NCBI RefSeq assembly: GCF_001949145.1
Contig: NW_019091498.1
Coordinates: forward strand, 124,001-188,000
Source of the DNA: Acanthaster planci
Lineage: Eukaryota; Echinodermata; Asteroidea; Valvatida; Acanthasteridae
Direction of reading: 5' to 3'
DNA length: 64,000 nucleotides
Part shown: positions 24,101 to 34,924 of the stretch, in pieces
How the letters are laid out: each line of letters begins with the position of its first letter
Position numbering within the stretch: the first letter of the stretch is position 1
The notes under the pieces: model-generated
Database searches by the model: none
Seen by the model: only the letters and a program-made list of their open reading frames with translations
Told to the model about the DNA's origin: nothing
Made by a program: the position numbers and the translations under genes

Positions 24101-27100
24101 TCCATTTTAAACTTAAAATATCATCTACGGATGCTCTTGGTTCGCTGATACTTTTAGTTTCATCTTTGATTTTTGCAATCCAGAGATATGCCCTATAAAC
24201 AGCAAGCAAGAAAAAAGTGAGTCTGTGCCACCATGGAGGAAGGAACACAACTATCGTGAATTAATCATGACAACTTTTCTTCTTTTGTGAGATTTTAAAC
24301 GATAATGTACAAACGTGTTTACAATTCAAACAGTTTTATTCTGTGCTGAATTCAGTTCAAATAATGAAACGGCAACACGTGCCTTTTTGTCAGAGTGCAA
24401 CTGTAGTAACCGATCAATTACGCAACTCATTTGGAGTCACATCCTTATGGACTACAAAGTAGTGCAAATTCGTGTTTGAGTACTCGAGTTCTTTGGGAAA
24501 TAACTAGACAGCCAAAAGCAAATAAGAATAAATAATCTGGTCATTGTCCGCCTTGTTCAGTGTTTTAAACTGTGACCAAACCCATTGAGTGCCCCCTCCA
24601 GACGACGACGGCCCAAAAGTTCCCACTGCAAAATGAACCCTACTTAGTACGCCGCTGCTACGAGGAAACCAACTTGTGAAGCTCAGATTATCAGGCCAGT
24701 ATGATTGGCATGCCTTTCAGACGTGTATTTTTTCGGGTTTATGTGTCTATCACATTCACGTTGACACTACTTTTCATCTTAAACTGCCGACAGAAGAGGC
24801 GTCCTTTTGTACATGGGAGCACAATAATTCTCACCTAAATCCCGCAGCGTAGGCCAGGCCGTTTTCTGTGACGTTCTGAAAGACGTAACGGCCATCTATA
24901 TCATTCAAGTCCGCATTGAAGTCCACCGGATCCCCACCAAAGCCGGCAGGGGGAAGGAATATGTGGCCTCCACCTTCCTAAATTGATATTAGTTGATGGA
25001 AATGCAAGCACGTTAAAGATCGTGGTGTACATGTTCACTTACAGAGTATGAAAACGAATAACACAAAGTTTAACGTGAGCTATTCTGCATTGGCGTACAC
25101 TTAGCGTTGTTTTCTTTCAAAGAGTGAAAGCTCCACCCCACCCCATCCCCAGTGCGAAGTAGCTACTCATTGCTCCCCTTCCCATTCTGTCTCCCTTATT
25201 GGTACCCTCTGGATGTAAACAGGGTGTGCATATTACAAGCCACATGGAATAACTATACATCCAAATCGCTCACATACGGAGCTCTGGAAGTGCCATCCGA
25301 CTTGTTGAGATTCAGACATAGGCCTATTTTTCTCGAGATGAGGACATAATAAAGGTGTCAGCGTTGCCCAAGCAACAGATCCTGCAATGCTTCAGTAAAT
25401 AACTTGTGTGTCCCGTGTTTGCAGACCGCTGCGTGTGTGTATTGTGCGTGTTCGTTGTACATGTATACCGAGATAGAATGTGTACGGTAAGAACTAATAA
25501 ATAATGCATGATTCGGGATGAATATTTATATCGCATGGTCTGGTCTTTTATATTTTTTGGGCATTCTAAGGATTGTCTTCTGAACCGTGAAGTCAAGTGA
25601 TCAAACCCCACGGATTTAAAAATCAAAAATATACGCCACTCTAACATCGATCGCGATCGGAAGCTTTGTAAACTATGATTTGCCAACCTTAGAGATATTA
25701 ATTAAAAACGCCGATGACCAGGTTTTGGGCCGGCGGTGGGCTCCAGGAGCAATAACTGATATCTCTGCCAGCAGACCGTAAGTTTGAGCTTACTGGTATT
25801 ACTTTCTTGTACAGTTTGTGTCACTTTAAACACTGAATGGCAGTTATATTATCATTTAAAGATCCTTACTCGTCTTAATGAAGCATCACAGTGATACTTG
25901 GACAGTGGAAATTACTCCTTTAATTTTGGTATGCATCTTTTATAAGGTACATGTAGCCTTAATGAAGCTATGATCAGCCTTGATTAATTATTATATAATA
26001 TTTATGACATCTTGTAACGCAGGCAGACGATGAAACCCCCTTGCTCTATTTTCGTTTATGAAAAGAAGTGGCTATTTATAGGGTGTATATATCCTTATTG
26101 TTAACTGTGAAAACTGCAGATGGCAACTTTGCCTAGATAGAGGCAATCCTCTTACTGTCCGTGCTGAGAGAGGCAGACAGGTCCGCGACCAACCGAGTCG
26201 TCCCTACTTTGTGGAAGCACCGTCCGTTTTGCGAGGCAGACAGGCCCGTGAAGAGCAACTGCCCAGACAAGAGCTTCTGGTTGCTGGGTGACAATGCCCT
26301 AATTCCAGCCTACCTATCTGGAAGTAGCGTTATAGGGACATCTGACCAGTCAAGAGGGAGGCCCTCATCACAAGCACTCAAAACCAAACGGAAAATAACA
26401 CCCACAACGGTGGGCCCTTTCATATTTTTTGGGCCGCCTAGATTGGGATTATTTATCGTATATCTATTCACGAATTACTATAGTATTCATTCATTAATTT
26501 CTCATAGATTAGGGTTATTTACCGTATATCTATTCACTAATTACTATGGTATTCATTCATTAATTTCTCATTGATTAGGGTTATTCACCGTATATCTATT
26601 CACTAATTACTTTATTATTCATTCATTAATTTCTCATTGATCAGGGTTATTTACCGTATATCTATTCACTCATTACTATAGTATTCATTCATTTCTCATT
26701 GATTAGGGTTATTTACCGTATATCTATTCATTAATTATTATAGTATTCATTCATTCATTTCTCATAGATAATGATTACTTTCTTTGCTTTTTTAAATGTT
26801 CCATTAAGACACCTTTATATTATTATATTATAAGTTTCCAGGGTAAGAATATTACTTCGGGTTGAGGTTTGTTTTGAACGATTGAATCACTAGATCAGTT
26901 ATTCGGTCCGATTCGGATATAATAATATAATATGTAGACTATAACAGGTCTAAAAACCAATTTAGTTCCTTAATTAAATCAGCCAGTGAAACTTAACTAC
27001 TTCAAAGTAATTCGTTCTAAATTAAAGTTGGTAAATGTGTAAATAATTGTAAACAATCTCGTAAATATTAAACAATATCTATGATTATTCAAGAAGAAAT

Positions 27101-28022
27101 TGTATACATTGAGTTATATGTAAATAGCTTGAGAAAGACTCTGTACATAAATTTATGAAGTGTCCACGAAGTTGCAGGAGGAATAACTAATTCCCAAAAT
27201 TTATTACTTGAATCCTTGGGGAGTTGTGACAAAAGGCAAGATGTCAGCATCCTGAGATAATTTCTTACGGGATAAAAGTTGAATGACGACATCCTCATAT
27301 ACTTTATCATAGGATGATGACATCTTAAAAGTCGGGTGCCGACATCCTGAGATAATCATTATCTCTGGATATCGTCATCTAGAGACAACCAGCAAGTGTC
27401 ATGTCTACCTCACTACTTGTAACAAGCGGTGAGACATCATGACATTGTATCGATCTAATTAATAGCATGTATGGCAATAGGACGACAATGCTTTGAAAGA
27501 TCAAAGCACCTCAACCGTGCGTTTTCAAGGTGGTTTGTCAACGCACCCATTCAATAATGTCATTATTCCACTCTTACGATGTCGTCATCCATGATAACTT
27601 ATCTCGGGATGTTGTCATCCCACTTTTGCGATGTCGTCATTCCGCGATAATTTATCTCGGGATGTCATCCTCCCGTAAAAAATATTATTTCAAGATGTTG
27701 ACATCTTACCTCTGCTATGTCGTCATCCCACGGCAGGGAATAGTAGTGCAGGATCTCAGCAAGTCGGATGGCACTTCAATTAGTACTCAGCTTAAAACAT
27801 TATCCGCAACAATTAACCAACTAATTGCTATACTCAAGTTGAATTTTCGAAGAATTCTTTGACCAATTGCCTCCTCCAAATTATAGCAACCCTTCGAAAG
27901 GGAAAAGTTGAGTACTATTTACCATTTTCTCACAGTTACACAATGATAAATATATGAATGGCAATACTCACGTGACTGTGACGATGAGTTTCATGCGCTG
28001 ATATGGGTTCCCCGGTAGCCAT
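21070..28022 (-). CDS. Copy B: PDZ domain plus IL-1-like beta-trefoil protein
   Basis: Eight coding exons join in phase: 28022-27972, 24977-24835, 24011-23897, 23610-23535, 23159-22965, 22556-22411, 21960-21852, 21185-21070, giving about 316 residues with the same phases as copy A. The N-terminus is His-rich (SAHETHRHSHEGGGH) and has no signal peptide. The PDZ domain runs from about residue 18 to 125, with GFGGDPVDF, VFQNVTENGLAYAAGF, NGDVLFGINGTTIEG, VLDLLRTN and PQLLLAVQR. The second domain has PLYLSVADDKMVFAKY, AFYMYKYVGG, VVAYSLQSL, FPSWMID, RLWYEKIY, then LESAQAEGMYLGMSETGG, which lines up with the IL-1beta FESAQ...WY... segment. The protein ends EQSGV, a possible class I PDZ ligand. Cytokine-like function is inference; FGF-like, fascin-like or lectin trefoils are the alternatives. 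Synonymous differences from copy A and preserved splice sites suggest both copies are under selection. Confidence 0.75.
21852..21960 (-). CDS. Copy B coding exon 7
   Basis: Acceptor AATTTCAG, donor GTAAAG. DFPSWMIDSKDIKEA, RLWYEKIYETGFSLES. Aromatic and Leu positions suit the third trefoil repeat. Confidence 0.82.
22411..22556 (-). CDS. Copy B coding exon 6
   Basis: Acceptor TTTAAAG, donor GTTAGT. AFYMYKYVGGKAAEG, NVVAYSLQSLKPPDL and a basic loop. Two codons longer than copy A. Confidence 0.78.
22965..23159 (-). CDS. Copy B coding exon 5 (first trefoil strands)
   Basis: Acceptor TTTGCAG, donor GTAAGT, 195 bases, as in copy A. Encodes PTVEVIQTLVNDTAKMPF, FSWLGPPVDKVDIYIGG and LYLSVADDKMVFAK. 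Confidence 0.85.
23535..23610 (-). CDS. Copy B coding exon 4
   Basis: Acceptor CTACAG, donor GTGAGG. AVQRNSEIAGEFPEF, then IWVIFKVVFQ: the PDZ end and the linker into the trefoil region. Confidence 0.82.
23897..24011 (-). CDS. Copy B coding exon 3 (second half of PDZ)
   Basis: Acceptor TTTGACAG, donor GTAAGC. NGDVLFGINGTTIEGRG followed by VLDLLRTN and PQLLL. Its last 63 bases plus 9 intron bases are identical to copy A. Confidence 0.88.
24835..24977 (-). CDS. Copy B coding exon 2 (first half of PDZ)
   Basis: Acceptor ATTTAG, donor GTGAG. 47 codons plus two bases: GGGHIFLPPAGFGG, DPVDFNADLNDIDGRYVF, ENGLAYAAGF. A run of 44 bases (24891-24934) is identical to copy A. Confidence 0.85.
26441..26769. 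repeat. Five-copy 66-bp tandem repeat
   Basis: Units start at 26441, 26507, 26573, 26639 and 26701 (the fourth unit is 62 bases). Each has the form GATTAGGGTTATTTACCGTA followed by an AT-rich stretch with ATTCATTCATT. Lies in intron 1 of copy B. It creates the plus-strand open frame ending at 26574. Confidence 0.92.
27233..27712. repeat. Large imperfect inverted repeat (foldback element)
   Basis: Left arm about 27233-27395, right arm about 27555-27712, loop about 160 bases. Arms share GATGTCA.CATC.TGA.ATAA, TTACGGGA, GATGACGACATC and related motifs. Arms also contain internal direct repeats of the ATCTCGGGATG type. Likely a MITE or foldback transposon, in intron 1 of copy B. Confidence 0.75.
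27972..28022 (-). CDS. Copy B coding exon 1 (N-terminus)
   Basis: ATG at 28022 in a good context (GACATGG) begins MATGEPISAHETHRHSH; donor GTGAGT at 27971. The exon starts at 28051 after a TTTAAG acceptor. The frame is fixed by copy A. Confidence 0.6.
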
Positions 28023-31000
28023 GTCGGGATGGATGACCTCTCGTTTTGCACCTTAAATAAGGTAGCAACATTATGTATGATTTCAAGGGTGGATTTACTT
28101 CAAAAGTCGACCTCTGTTTAATGATATTGATGGCGTTGAAATCACTATTAAATTATTTTGTTTTACATGCCATTGGTTTCAAGAAAACAATAAAAAGGGT
28201 ACCTAAGCACTTGTACCATTCTAAATTTTGTACAGTTAATTGCTTTGGCGTAATACCAAACGTGTCACAGCAACACGTGAGTGAATGATTACGGGACAAA
28301 AAATGTTGTTGTTTTTTTCTCAAAGTACAGACTTGCTGTATCAAGGATAAAACTCCATCGGATCGGTTACAAGGTCTCCTGGTATATTTTAGCAATTTTG
28401 TCACTTCAAATGAAAATCTGAATAAAAATCACAAGTTGTCCACTCTGCTTTTAAATTTCTGCCCGTCCCACGACTATCTTACCCCATCCCACCCTTCATT
28501 GTACCTATTATAGGGTCTAATACAAACGGCTTATAAATGAGTCTAAAAACCAAGGTGACGCCAAACTTTGTTTACGCGTGCGCCTCCCTGTGGTGCTTAG
28601 GAGCCCCCACTGGCTTCATCGGGAAAAGTGCACTCGTGGAACAAACCTTGACGTCATCAGTACACAAGCCAATACGTACGATGTTTTGAGAATATGCCTC
28701 CCATGTTGAAACTTGGAAGAAATGGTCCTTTTCAATCCGTATGTTTGCTGCGGGAAAAAGAAGTTGAATCGTTGGTATTGGATGAAGTTCCAGCTTGAAT
28801 AGCCATTAGTCTCGATTTGTATGTTAGAGTTTTTGTGCTTTGTGCACGTGCAGTATTGATAATTACCTAATTCAGAAAAGTCATCGCAACAGTGTCAGTG
28901 AATGTAAATCCAGTACTCCTATATGGGCATTACAGGTTTCCCTCGATACTTATTCCTCAACAAGACTATAGCCAACAACTCCATCTGTTAAATCACACTA
29001 CCATGGCACATCACGTACAACCCGGACCCTTCGGTGGCAGAACCGCCACAACACAAACTTCATCCCTAGGGATGGCTTACATGTACAAGTGTAGGTGGTG
29101 TATTTTTTCGAAATGTTTTAATGGGACTCGAGCAAATTGTAGGGGTCCTTTGCCAAAGAAACATTGGGGAGGAACAAAATTGGCGAAATGAATGTCTGTC
29201 ATGAAAGGAGAGCCATGAAATAAATTCACGATGTCGTGAAACAAAGTTAACTTTTCATGTCAATTTGGAGCCACCGTGCATGATACATGTAGGGGTCACT
29301 GGGGGCACAAATGGACCCTCTGTTTAATTCATTGCGAAACTCCGCAGCGTCTTTCATAGGGAAAAACGGGATATATGCAGGGTAGCCTGACTCATGCTGA
29401 AACTCCTTTGTCCCTTGTCGTTCCCTGCTTCCCACGTATCCGGGAAAAAAGGCGAAACAGCTTCAGTGCCCGAGTAACGGTGACCCAATACCTTTCACTG
29501 TAAAAGCAACGCTCATTATAAACGCATCTCTGCGTTAATTGTAAACATGTAACCGTTTAAATTTAAACACCTTTTTAAAAATAGGCTTGTTTCGGTATCT
29601 ACTATCTAGAAAGTTTTACCACCCGATAAGCTATTTTTGTGTCTCGTTAATGACACCCAACTGTTTCATTGTGTCTAAATTTATTGACACACCAATATTT
29701 ATTGTTTTTAAAACTAAACACCACAACGCGTTAAGCTTTGAATTATGAATTGTACACCAAAATATGTTCATGATAAGCGGCGTTTAAATAAGCACTTTCC
29801 CACCACTGTACGTAAAGTTCAAGTTGGTGAAGAGGTGGAGGCTGCATCATGGTGCATGTCTGGCCTCAGTCGCACACAGCATCACCTTTAGGCTCCAACA
29901 TAAATAGAAATGCAGTAATTACAACCTTTACATAAAAAAGATAAAGAAAGCCCATGGTGTGAATTTTAGTTGGTAATATGAACATGTAAATTTCTGTCCC
30001 TCTTTTGAAGCAAAATATCTCACAGCTTGTTTGGTTCTCGGAGATATGTGCACTTTTTATACAGTTTACCGTTCTCCGTGCTTTTCCCGGTAACGAGGAC
30101 AGTCTGTCTGTTATGTCATACAGGAAGAGAATGTTAATATCAGGCAGTTTTTATTGTGAACCCGAATTTAAATTTGCTCATGGAAAAATGTGTGAGACAG
30201 ACACTGACCCACTGACATGCAGTGAAACAACGAATTACCTCATGTAAATAACTTTAGGGCAGCAAAATATCTCAAAATGCTCGTGCAGAAATGACTGTAA
30301 ACATTGACGCTCATGCTTTGAGTGTAATCACACTCTTTCTCATATAAATATGAAGTTTGCATGAAAATAAGATATAACGAAATGCCATATTTGGACTTGA
30401 CAAAGAGTGAAATTCATGAAAAATTGGAAACCGTAAGAATCGAGTGTTTCCCCCCCCCCAAAAAAAAATACTTCAAAAGTTACATTGGCTGGGCCCTTTT
30501 GTAGGAAAAGAATTTGGGACGTTCCCATTTCAGCACCACTCGAAACTGGAGGCGTGTTGTAAAATCGCAGATTCGCTGACAACTTGATTCTGCATAGTTA
30601 CACTGTCTGCGCGTATAAACAAGACGGTGTTACGTTCTCTTCGAAATGGATGGGGCAAACTGTCGAACCCAGAGTCGAATTTTCTTTTCGAAATATGTAT
30701 AAGGCTGTTCAAATAACTTTTTTATTTGATGATACTCGCTGAGGGTAAGTGATTAAACAGCTTTCGGAATGCCAAATATCCATCGGTCAAACTCATGTGA
30801 ATCACATTTTCTCTAAATATACAAAATCTGGGTTACAGCATTTTTCTTGCACGCAGTTGTTAACTCGTATGTGATATAGGCTTGTTGGTACTATCTCATT
30901 TAACTTCTGCCATGCAAATCTTACTTAACTGTGTTGCCGACTGCATCCGTCAACATTGAACAAGCGTTAGACAGATAATGTAACACTGGCACTGCGCCAA

Positions 31001-31739
31001 TGCAAATGGCCTAGCTTTTTCCTGGCGCTGTCCCCTGGCATGTATGATCGGAAGTCAAGCTCACTAGCCATATTCCATATCACACGCACCAGACCCGATT
31101 CCCCGAAAAAGTATTGTTTGTCGGTTCCATTGGCATCGTGGGGAAGGGAGAAAAATATCCAGAGGAATGAAAAGGGGAGGGAGGGAATCGAAATCAGCAA
31201 GTTGCTTCAAAATACAGAGTAGCTCCGAAGTTACTCCTTCCGCCGTGAATGACTTGACAGGTTGCTGTTGATGTGTGCTTCACCATCCCCCCCCGGAAAA
31301 ATTCTAGCGACGCCCATGTCTGGTGCTGTGTCCTGGGAACCTAGACAGCCCAAATAACTACATTTAATTTACGTACAAGGAAGTAGAGGACCTCGGTATG
31401 GGACATATTCTTGGCAAGTCTCTGTCCACGTGAAAAATGCTAATTCAGTGAGTTGGCCTGCACATCTGAAATTCTACCTAACCTCCGGATTCAAAGTCAT
31501 ACCCGCCCACACGCGAATTATTTTACCAACATAAGGGCTTCGCAAACATCGAACATCTTTTCGGGAAAGAACCTATTGGCATCTGAAATTCTGTTGTTTT
31601 GAGAAGAGTTCCAGAATATGTCGAGATAACAAAAATTGCAACGAATTTGTACAGAACATGCAGTGAATATTCAGCTCAACTTGTTCTCATACACGCATTA
31701 CTGTATTACAACAGCACAAGATTTCAATCCTTATTTTCA

Positions 31740-32060
31740 TTAGAAGTGACAAGAGGGTGGTATCTATCCATTCTTAGAAAATCCTTTCCTCAGTATATCT
31801 TAAAGGGCATTGTAATTCTTTTGTCACACAAGCCACTACTTGCCAACTTGAGCCTGAACAAAGTACAAAAATTTCCCCTTCTTATTAATTATCCCGCCCC
31901 CAAAAAGGCGATTTTAAAGAAATGGGTCAGTGCGTTTGTCCAAACAACCTACTTAACACGAACAACAAGTAAAAAGTGGAATTTAAACAAATATAGTATA
32001 GTGTTATCACAGAGCTGCAGCCACTACTGTTCTGCCTTAAAAGCCATTACGTTTTTGCCG
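31740..32060. repeat. Dispersed repeat R2, copy 2
   Basis: Diverged but clear similarity to 4570-4880 (shared GTGAC.AGA.GGT, TTCTTAAAA.ATCCTTTC, TCACACAAG, TTAACACGA, AAGTAAAA). It underlies the long plus-strand open frame 31599-32117, which is therefore not called as a gene. Confidence 0.6.
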
Positions 32061-33308
32061 ATGAATATGGACATTTTCTCTAGCCTAAAAACTAAAATGT
32101 TGACTTTTACCTTTTAATGCCAAAAACGGAGATGTTAATGCCACAACGGAGATGGAAAGTCATAATCACTGCAAAAAGGTTTCCTACGAGTGTTCAACTA
32201 TTAAAAATTATATTTCATGCCCTCTATAAGGATGAGAATTATTAACTGGTGAAACAAACTCGTCCATGGGGATTGTGCCCATGAGTTCGATATAGCTTCA
32301 AAATGGCTGCCGTATCAGGTGTCAACAAACTCGAGGTTTTTTCTTTATCAGTTTTCCGTATATTTAAAACTTGAAGGTGGCTTCTTCCCGAACCTTTGAA
32401 ATGTGCAACCATCTAAAACATTGAAATGTTTGGCTCTTCCACAGTGGCGTGCCCCTCCGTAACCCAGTGATGAAATAAGACATGTTCCACTACACCATCC
32501 ACTTGTGTAGTCGGCATCACGATATCCATATTACTAGGCCCGCTACCTCACCACTTGCAATGACAAGTTCGTAGGTGACTCTAGTAGAGATCTTAAACTG
32601 CACCGAACCACACCCGTTCACTCGACATATAATCAAACAAAACAACCTACCTGCACAGTGACCACCGACAGTGTTTATATACGCAACTAATTGTTGCAGT
32701 GAAGCAAGTCGTGTACGTGCAGCCCAGAACACGGGCCTGTGTGATTTGGGAACGACCCCTTGGCAGTGTCGCAAGATCAGGCGTGTCAGTGTACAGGAGT
32801 GGATAGATCAGATATATCACTGAATTATCACTGCAACAGTTCCAAGAGGTATGGTGTTCTGTATCTGCCATCTCGCATCTCGTCATGTACCTACTGCTAA
32901 ACTATCGTTCACTGGACAAGTCAATATTTAATTACGGATTTTGCCCTTACCCGATTTCAATTTTGTGAGCTGTGGTCCTCAGTGGCAAGCGCTTGTGGTA
33001 AGGGATACCTCTTTTCCTTTTTCTTTTTGGAAAAATGTTTTGTAGTCTTCCCACCGACTTGAAGACCCTTAATTGTTTCTTGAGACCAAAGAAAGTACTT
33101 TAAATTTTGGGTCTTTCCCCGTCCTCCTCTGAAATTTGTCGTTAAAAAAATCTGAGCATGCAACTTTTAAAAAATGCTCGCCTTACTAAGCATATGCATG
33201 GACGTTTGTGCAGTGGTTCAGTGACTTTAATAAAGGATAAGAAGCCAGACAAAGATGCCTTTAAACTGAACTAGGTTACTTATGTGTTGTAATGGAGCAT
33301 GTTTTCAC

Positions 33309-33935
33309 GAGTACGAACACGGGGACATGGAATGCGGACGAGTACGAGCACGGGAACGTAGAATGTGCGGACGAGTACGAGCACGGGAACATGTAATGTG
33401 CGGACGAGTACGAGCACGGGAACGTGGAATGTGCGGTCGAGTACGAGCACGGGAATATGGAATGTGCGGACGAGTACGAGCACGGGAACATGGAATGTGC
33501 GGACGAGCACGGGAACGTGGAATGTGCGCTCGAGTACGAGCACGGGAATATGGAATGAGTACGAGCACGGTAACGTGGAATGTGCGGTCGAGTACGAGCA
33601 CGGGAACGTAGAATGTGCGGACGAGTACGAGCACGGGAACATGTAATGTGCGGACGAGTACGAGCACGGGAACGTGGAATGTGCGGTCGAGTACGAGCAC
33701 GGGAACGTGGAATGTGCGGTCGAGTACGAGCACGGGAACGTAGAATGTGCGGACGAGTAGGAGCACGGGAACATGTAATGTGCGGACGAGTACGAGCACG
33801 GGAACATGGAATGTGCGGACGAGCACGGGAACGTGGAATGTGCGCTCGAGTACGAGCACGGGAATATGGAATGTGGACGAGCACGGGAACGTGGAATGTG
33901 GACGAGTACGAGCACATTGTCATGAGTACGAGCGA
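33309..33935. repeat. GC-rich minisatellite, about 33-bp unit
   Basis: Roughly 19-20 units of the form CGAGTACGAGCACGGGAACR followed by TGGAATGTGCGGA. Some units lose CGAGTA or differ at a few bases. The 33-bp (11-codon) period keeps several frames open on both strands, which explains the long Arg-rich and Val/Ser-rich open frames here. Lies between upstream exons one and two of copy B. Confidence 0.93.
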
Positions 33936-34924
33936 GAGTACGAAAAAAATGTACTTTGAGTATAAGTACAAGTGCAACACTGCTTATGCACAATGGACAT
34001 GGTCATCTTTCTGTGTGCATTATCTGATTGTCATATAACTGGCTGCCTACTAAAAATTGCACGTTGTGCAGTATCTTAGTCACGCTTCAGAGTCACGCTT
34101 TAGATACGGCATGCACTATACCAAACAACTTGGACTGCTCAGTGCTCACATACTTTTGAAGGATTTTTCAATGTCCCAACACTTAGGTTCCTCTTAGGTA
34201 ATGAGCTGCTCATATGACAGGAAACTGCTTGTGGAAATCTCATTAACATGTACGGTACATGTACATGACTTTTGTATAGGCCTTCATTTGGCCTTTACTC
34301 GAGCGTTTTCCTGATACGTATGGTGAAAGGGACAAACCCATTCCCAACACACGGTAGACGTTTTATTTAACTTCCAAGTAAAACTTTCTCTGCACTTGTT
34401 TTCACAAGTTATTGTCATCACGTTTTGGTACCACTTTTACAAATAGCGATAGTACATGTACCGGTTCTCGTAAATGTGAACTTTCCCAAGAACGGTAGCA
34501 AATCCTTACGTTTAATTCTTTGATCGTGCATGTCAAACCGACAGAGGTTAGAGATACCTCTGACAATAATTCAGGCGCGTAGCTTTCAAAAGGTCTTCTA
34601 GGAAGAGTGCAATGCCTCACTCAATTCATCATAAAAATATTCTGACCGTATCCAGGTTGACTGTCACACTATTTACTTGTTAATTCCGGGACTCATCTGA
34701 AATGAAATTCTTGGAAACCATTTGCTTTCAGTTAAAAGAAGAAATGGGAAGGCTTTTGAAGGGAATACTTTGGGATTCCCCACCTACCGTTAAACTCTTT
34801 AATAGTATTCATTTATCCATAGACTTACTTTTCCAGTCTAGCTTCTGCGGCGCGGAAACTTGAAATTGTGTGTGAAAATTCAACGCGCACGTACATATAT
34901 ACAAGAGCGCATAACAAAATTCAC

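Larger units (their letters stand above)
28676..34920 (-). other. Copy B upstream, probably non-coding exons
   Basis: Segments equivalent to those of copy A: a first exon ending at 34788 (donor GTAGGTGGGG; matched block about 34745-34920), a second ending at 32651 (donor GTAGGT; its 5' part has the shared GAGATGGCAGA near 32870), and a third starting at 28747 with donor GTACGT or GTATTG at 28680/28676. One frame through exon two is open with an ATG at 32774, but copy A does not keep it, so a 5' UTR reading is preferred. Confidence 0.42.

Noticed and set aside
24015-24248. Open frame containing AYLWIAKIKDE just before the PDZ core exon of copy B
   Set aside because: The preceding PDZ exon ends with a split Arg codon that joins in phase to 24011, giving a continuous PDZ domain. 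Copy A has no equivalent, so this is intron.
26161-26574. 137-codon plus-strand open frame
   Set aside because: Its second half is the 66-bp tandem repeat; no known protein features.
31599-32117. 172-codon plus-strand open frame
   Set aside because: Overlaps dispersed repeat R2, has no recognisable domain, and lies in an intron of copy B.
32517-32774. Open frame with ATG at 32774 leading into the second upstream exon of copy B
   Set aside because: It is open only in copy B; copy A has a stop in the equivalent frame and no ATG. Kept as probable 5' UTR.
33309-33935. CRISPR-like spaced repeats
   Set aside because: Units are directly adjacent with no unique spacers and the genome is eukaryotic; a minisatellite fits.
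33276-33993. Long open frames of up to 237 codons on both strands
   Set aside because: They are produced by the 33-bp minisatellite, whose period is a multiple of three; composition is purely repetitive and several frames are open at once.
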